Part shown: piece by piece, positions 63,486-64,000 of the stretch
Position numbering within the stretch: position 1 is the first letter of the stretch
How the letters are laid out: each line of letters begins with the position of its first letter
Source of the DNA: Methylobacterium oxalidis
Lineage (GTDB): Bacteria > Pseudomonadota > Alphaproteobacteria > Rhizobiales > Beijerinckiaceae
Assembly: GCF_007992195.1 (NCBI RefSeq)
Contig: NZ_BJZU01000016.1
Location: 1-64,000 of the forward strand
Direction of reading: 5' to 3'
Length of the DNA: 64,000 nucleotides
Notes under the pieces: model-generated
Told to the model about the DNA's origin: nothing
Seen by the model: the letters and a program-made list of their open reading frames with translations, nothing else
The model's database searches: none
Translations under genes and position numbers: made by a program

Positions 63486-64000
63486 TCACATGTCGGAGGT
63501 GTTGATCACGAGCGGCGAGTGGCCGAGCCTGTCGACCTTGGACACTTCCTTCCCGCTCTCCGCGTCATGGATGAACAGCGTCTTCTGGGCGCTCGAGAGT
63601 GCGTAGAGCTGGGGCGTCTTGTCCTGGCTGACCGCGATGGAGTCGGTCTCGTGGCCGAGGTCGATCTTGTTCAGCCGCTTGCCGGTCTTGCCCTCGAAGA
63701 CGAAGACGAAGCGGCTCGGCGACTTGTGCGTCCACTTCGCGCGCTGATCCGCCAGCAGGAAGACGCGGTCGCTCTCGCGGTGATAGGCGACGACCTGCCA
63801 GCCGCCGGGCGCCCAGCCCTGGGCCTTCTCCTCGTCGGAGAACGCCTCGAAGGCCGGCATGAACTTGGCTTCGTTGCCGGTGACGTCGACCTGGAACGTC
63901 TTGCCCGTATAGGTCGGCCAGACGATGCGCCCGGCCTTGGCCGAATAGGCCGGCGTGTTGTACAGATACTCGTCTTCCTTGTGGAAGACCTGCGTCTTCT
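63486..64000 (-). CDS. mauB: Methylamine dehydrogenase heavy chain, C-terminal part
   Basis: About 171 codons of the C-terminal end; the gene continues beyond the window. The visible part shows blades of the seven-bladed propeller ([38 protein letters not shown] and [12 protein letters not shown]). MauB holds the MauA light chain in the periplasm. mauF and possibly a regulator should lie upstream, outside the window. Confidence 0.93.
   Translation of the reverse strand, partial: KTQVFHKEDEYLYNTPAYSAKAGRIVWPTYTGKTFQVDVTGNEAKFMPAFEAFSDEEKAQGWAPGGWQVVAYHRESDRVFLLADQRAKWTHKSPSRFVFVFEGKTGKRLNKIDLGHETDSIAVSQDKTPQLYALSSAQKTLFIHDAESGKEVSKVDRLGHSPLVINTSDM

Noticed and set aside
1..64000. tRNA, rRNA, insertion sequences and integrase/attachment sites
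   Set aside because: None was recognised on reading both strands; no transposase or integrase motif appears in any frame.

Overview
The window is very GC-rich alphaproteobacterial DNA, most likely from a Methylobacterium-type facultative methylotroph. The main evidence is a methylamine dehydrogenase (mau) cluster at the right end (about 56.2-64 kb): mauB (partial), mauE, mauD, mauA, mauC, mauJ, mauG and mauL on the minus strand, plus mauM and mauN on the plus strand. The mauL gene and the tryptophan tryptophylquinone light chain fit that genus. No rRNA, tRNA, CRISPR array or transposase gene was seen.

Layout from left to right. (1) 1-919, minus strand: a decayed remnant of an alternative complex III (act) operon, with pieces of actA, actB and actD joined across deletions. 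(2) 1.2-8.6 kb: a degenerate ABC-type membrane protein, an L,D-transpeptidase, a metallo-beta-lactamase-fold hydrolase, an amino-acid permease and a TenA protein that ends a histidine kinase/response regulator operon. (3) 10.9-17.6 kb: hypothetical proteins, a methyltransferase and an exported amidase. (4) 17.8-21.5 kb: a MarR-controlled efflux operon (MarR, FUSC, DUF1656, HlyD) with a visible palindromic operator. (5) 22.5-29.8 kb: a hybrid histidine kinase, an HD-GYP response regulator and three TadE/TadG-type pilus proteins. (6) 31.2-37.0 kb: a cytochrome bo-type quinol oxidase operon (cyoABCD) led by an MFS transporter. (7) 37.5-44.9 kb: an ABC-F ATPase, then a GntR regulator, an MFS carrier, a sterol-desaturase-family hydroxylase, three small proteins and a PanB-like enzyme. 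Both plus-strand units carry CTGATATATC-type operator sequences. (8) 45-48.7 kb: a DMT exporter, a flavoprotein with an N-terminal cyclic-nucleotide-binding domain, a DUF302 protein and a hypothetical protein. (9) 48.9-55.0 kb: a type I secretion cluster (HlyD, M23 peptidase, 71-residue protein, PrtD-like ABC exporter, RTX protein) with five GTGA-N6-TCAC sites upstream of its genes. (10) 56.2-64 kb: the mau cluster, with mauMN turned around and separated from mauL by a Crp/Fnr regulator.

How the genes work together. In the mau cluster, MauA and MauB form the periplasmic dehydrogenase, MauC (amicyanin) takes its electrons, MauG makes the cofactor, and MauD, MauE, MauF (outside the window), MauL, MauM and MauN support maturation or electron transfer. 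The least explained unit is the GntR/MFS/hydroxylase/PanB-like locus. Its PanB homologue keeps the fold motifs and catalytic glutamate but has lost two of the three metal-ligand residues of true ketopantoate hydroxymethyltransferase. The RTX protein is almost pure calcium-binding repeat with no recognisable effector domain.
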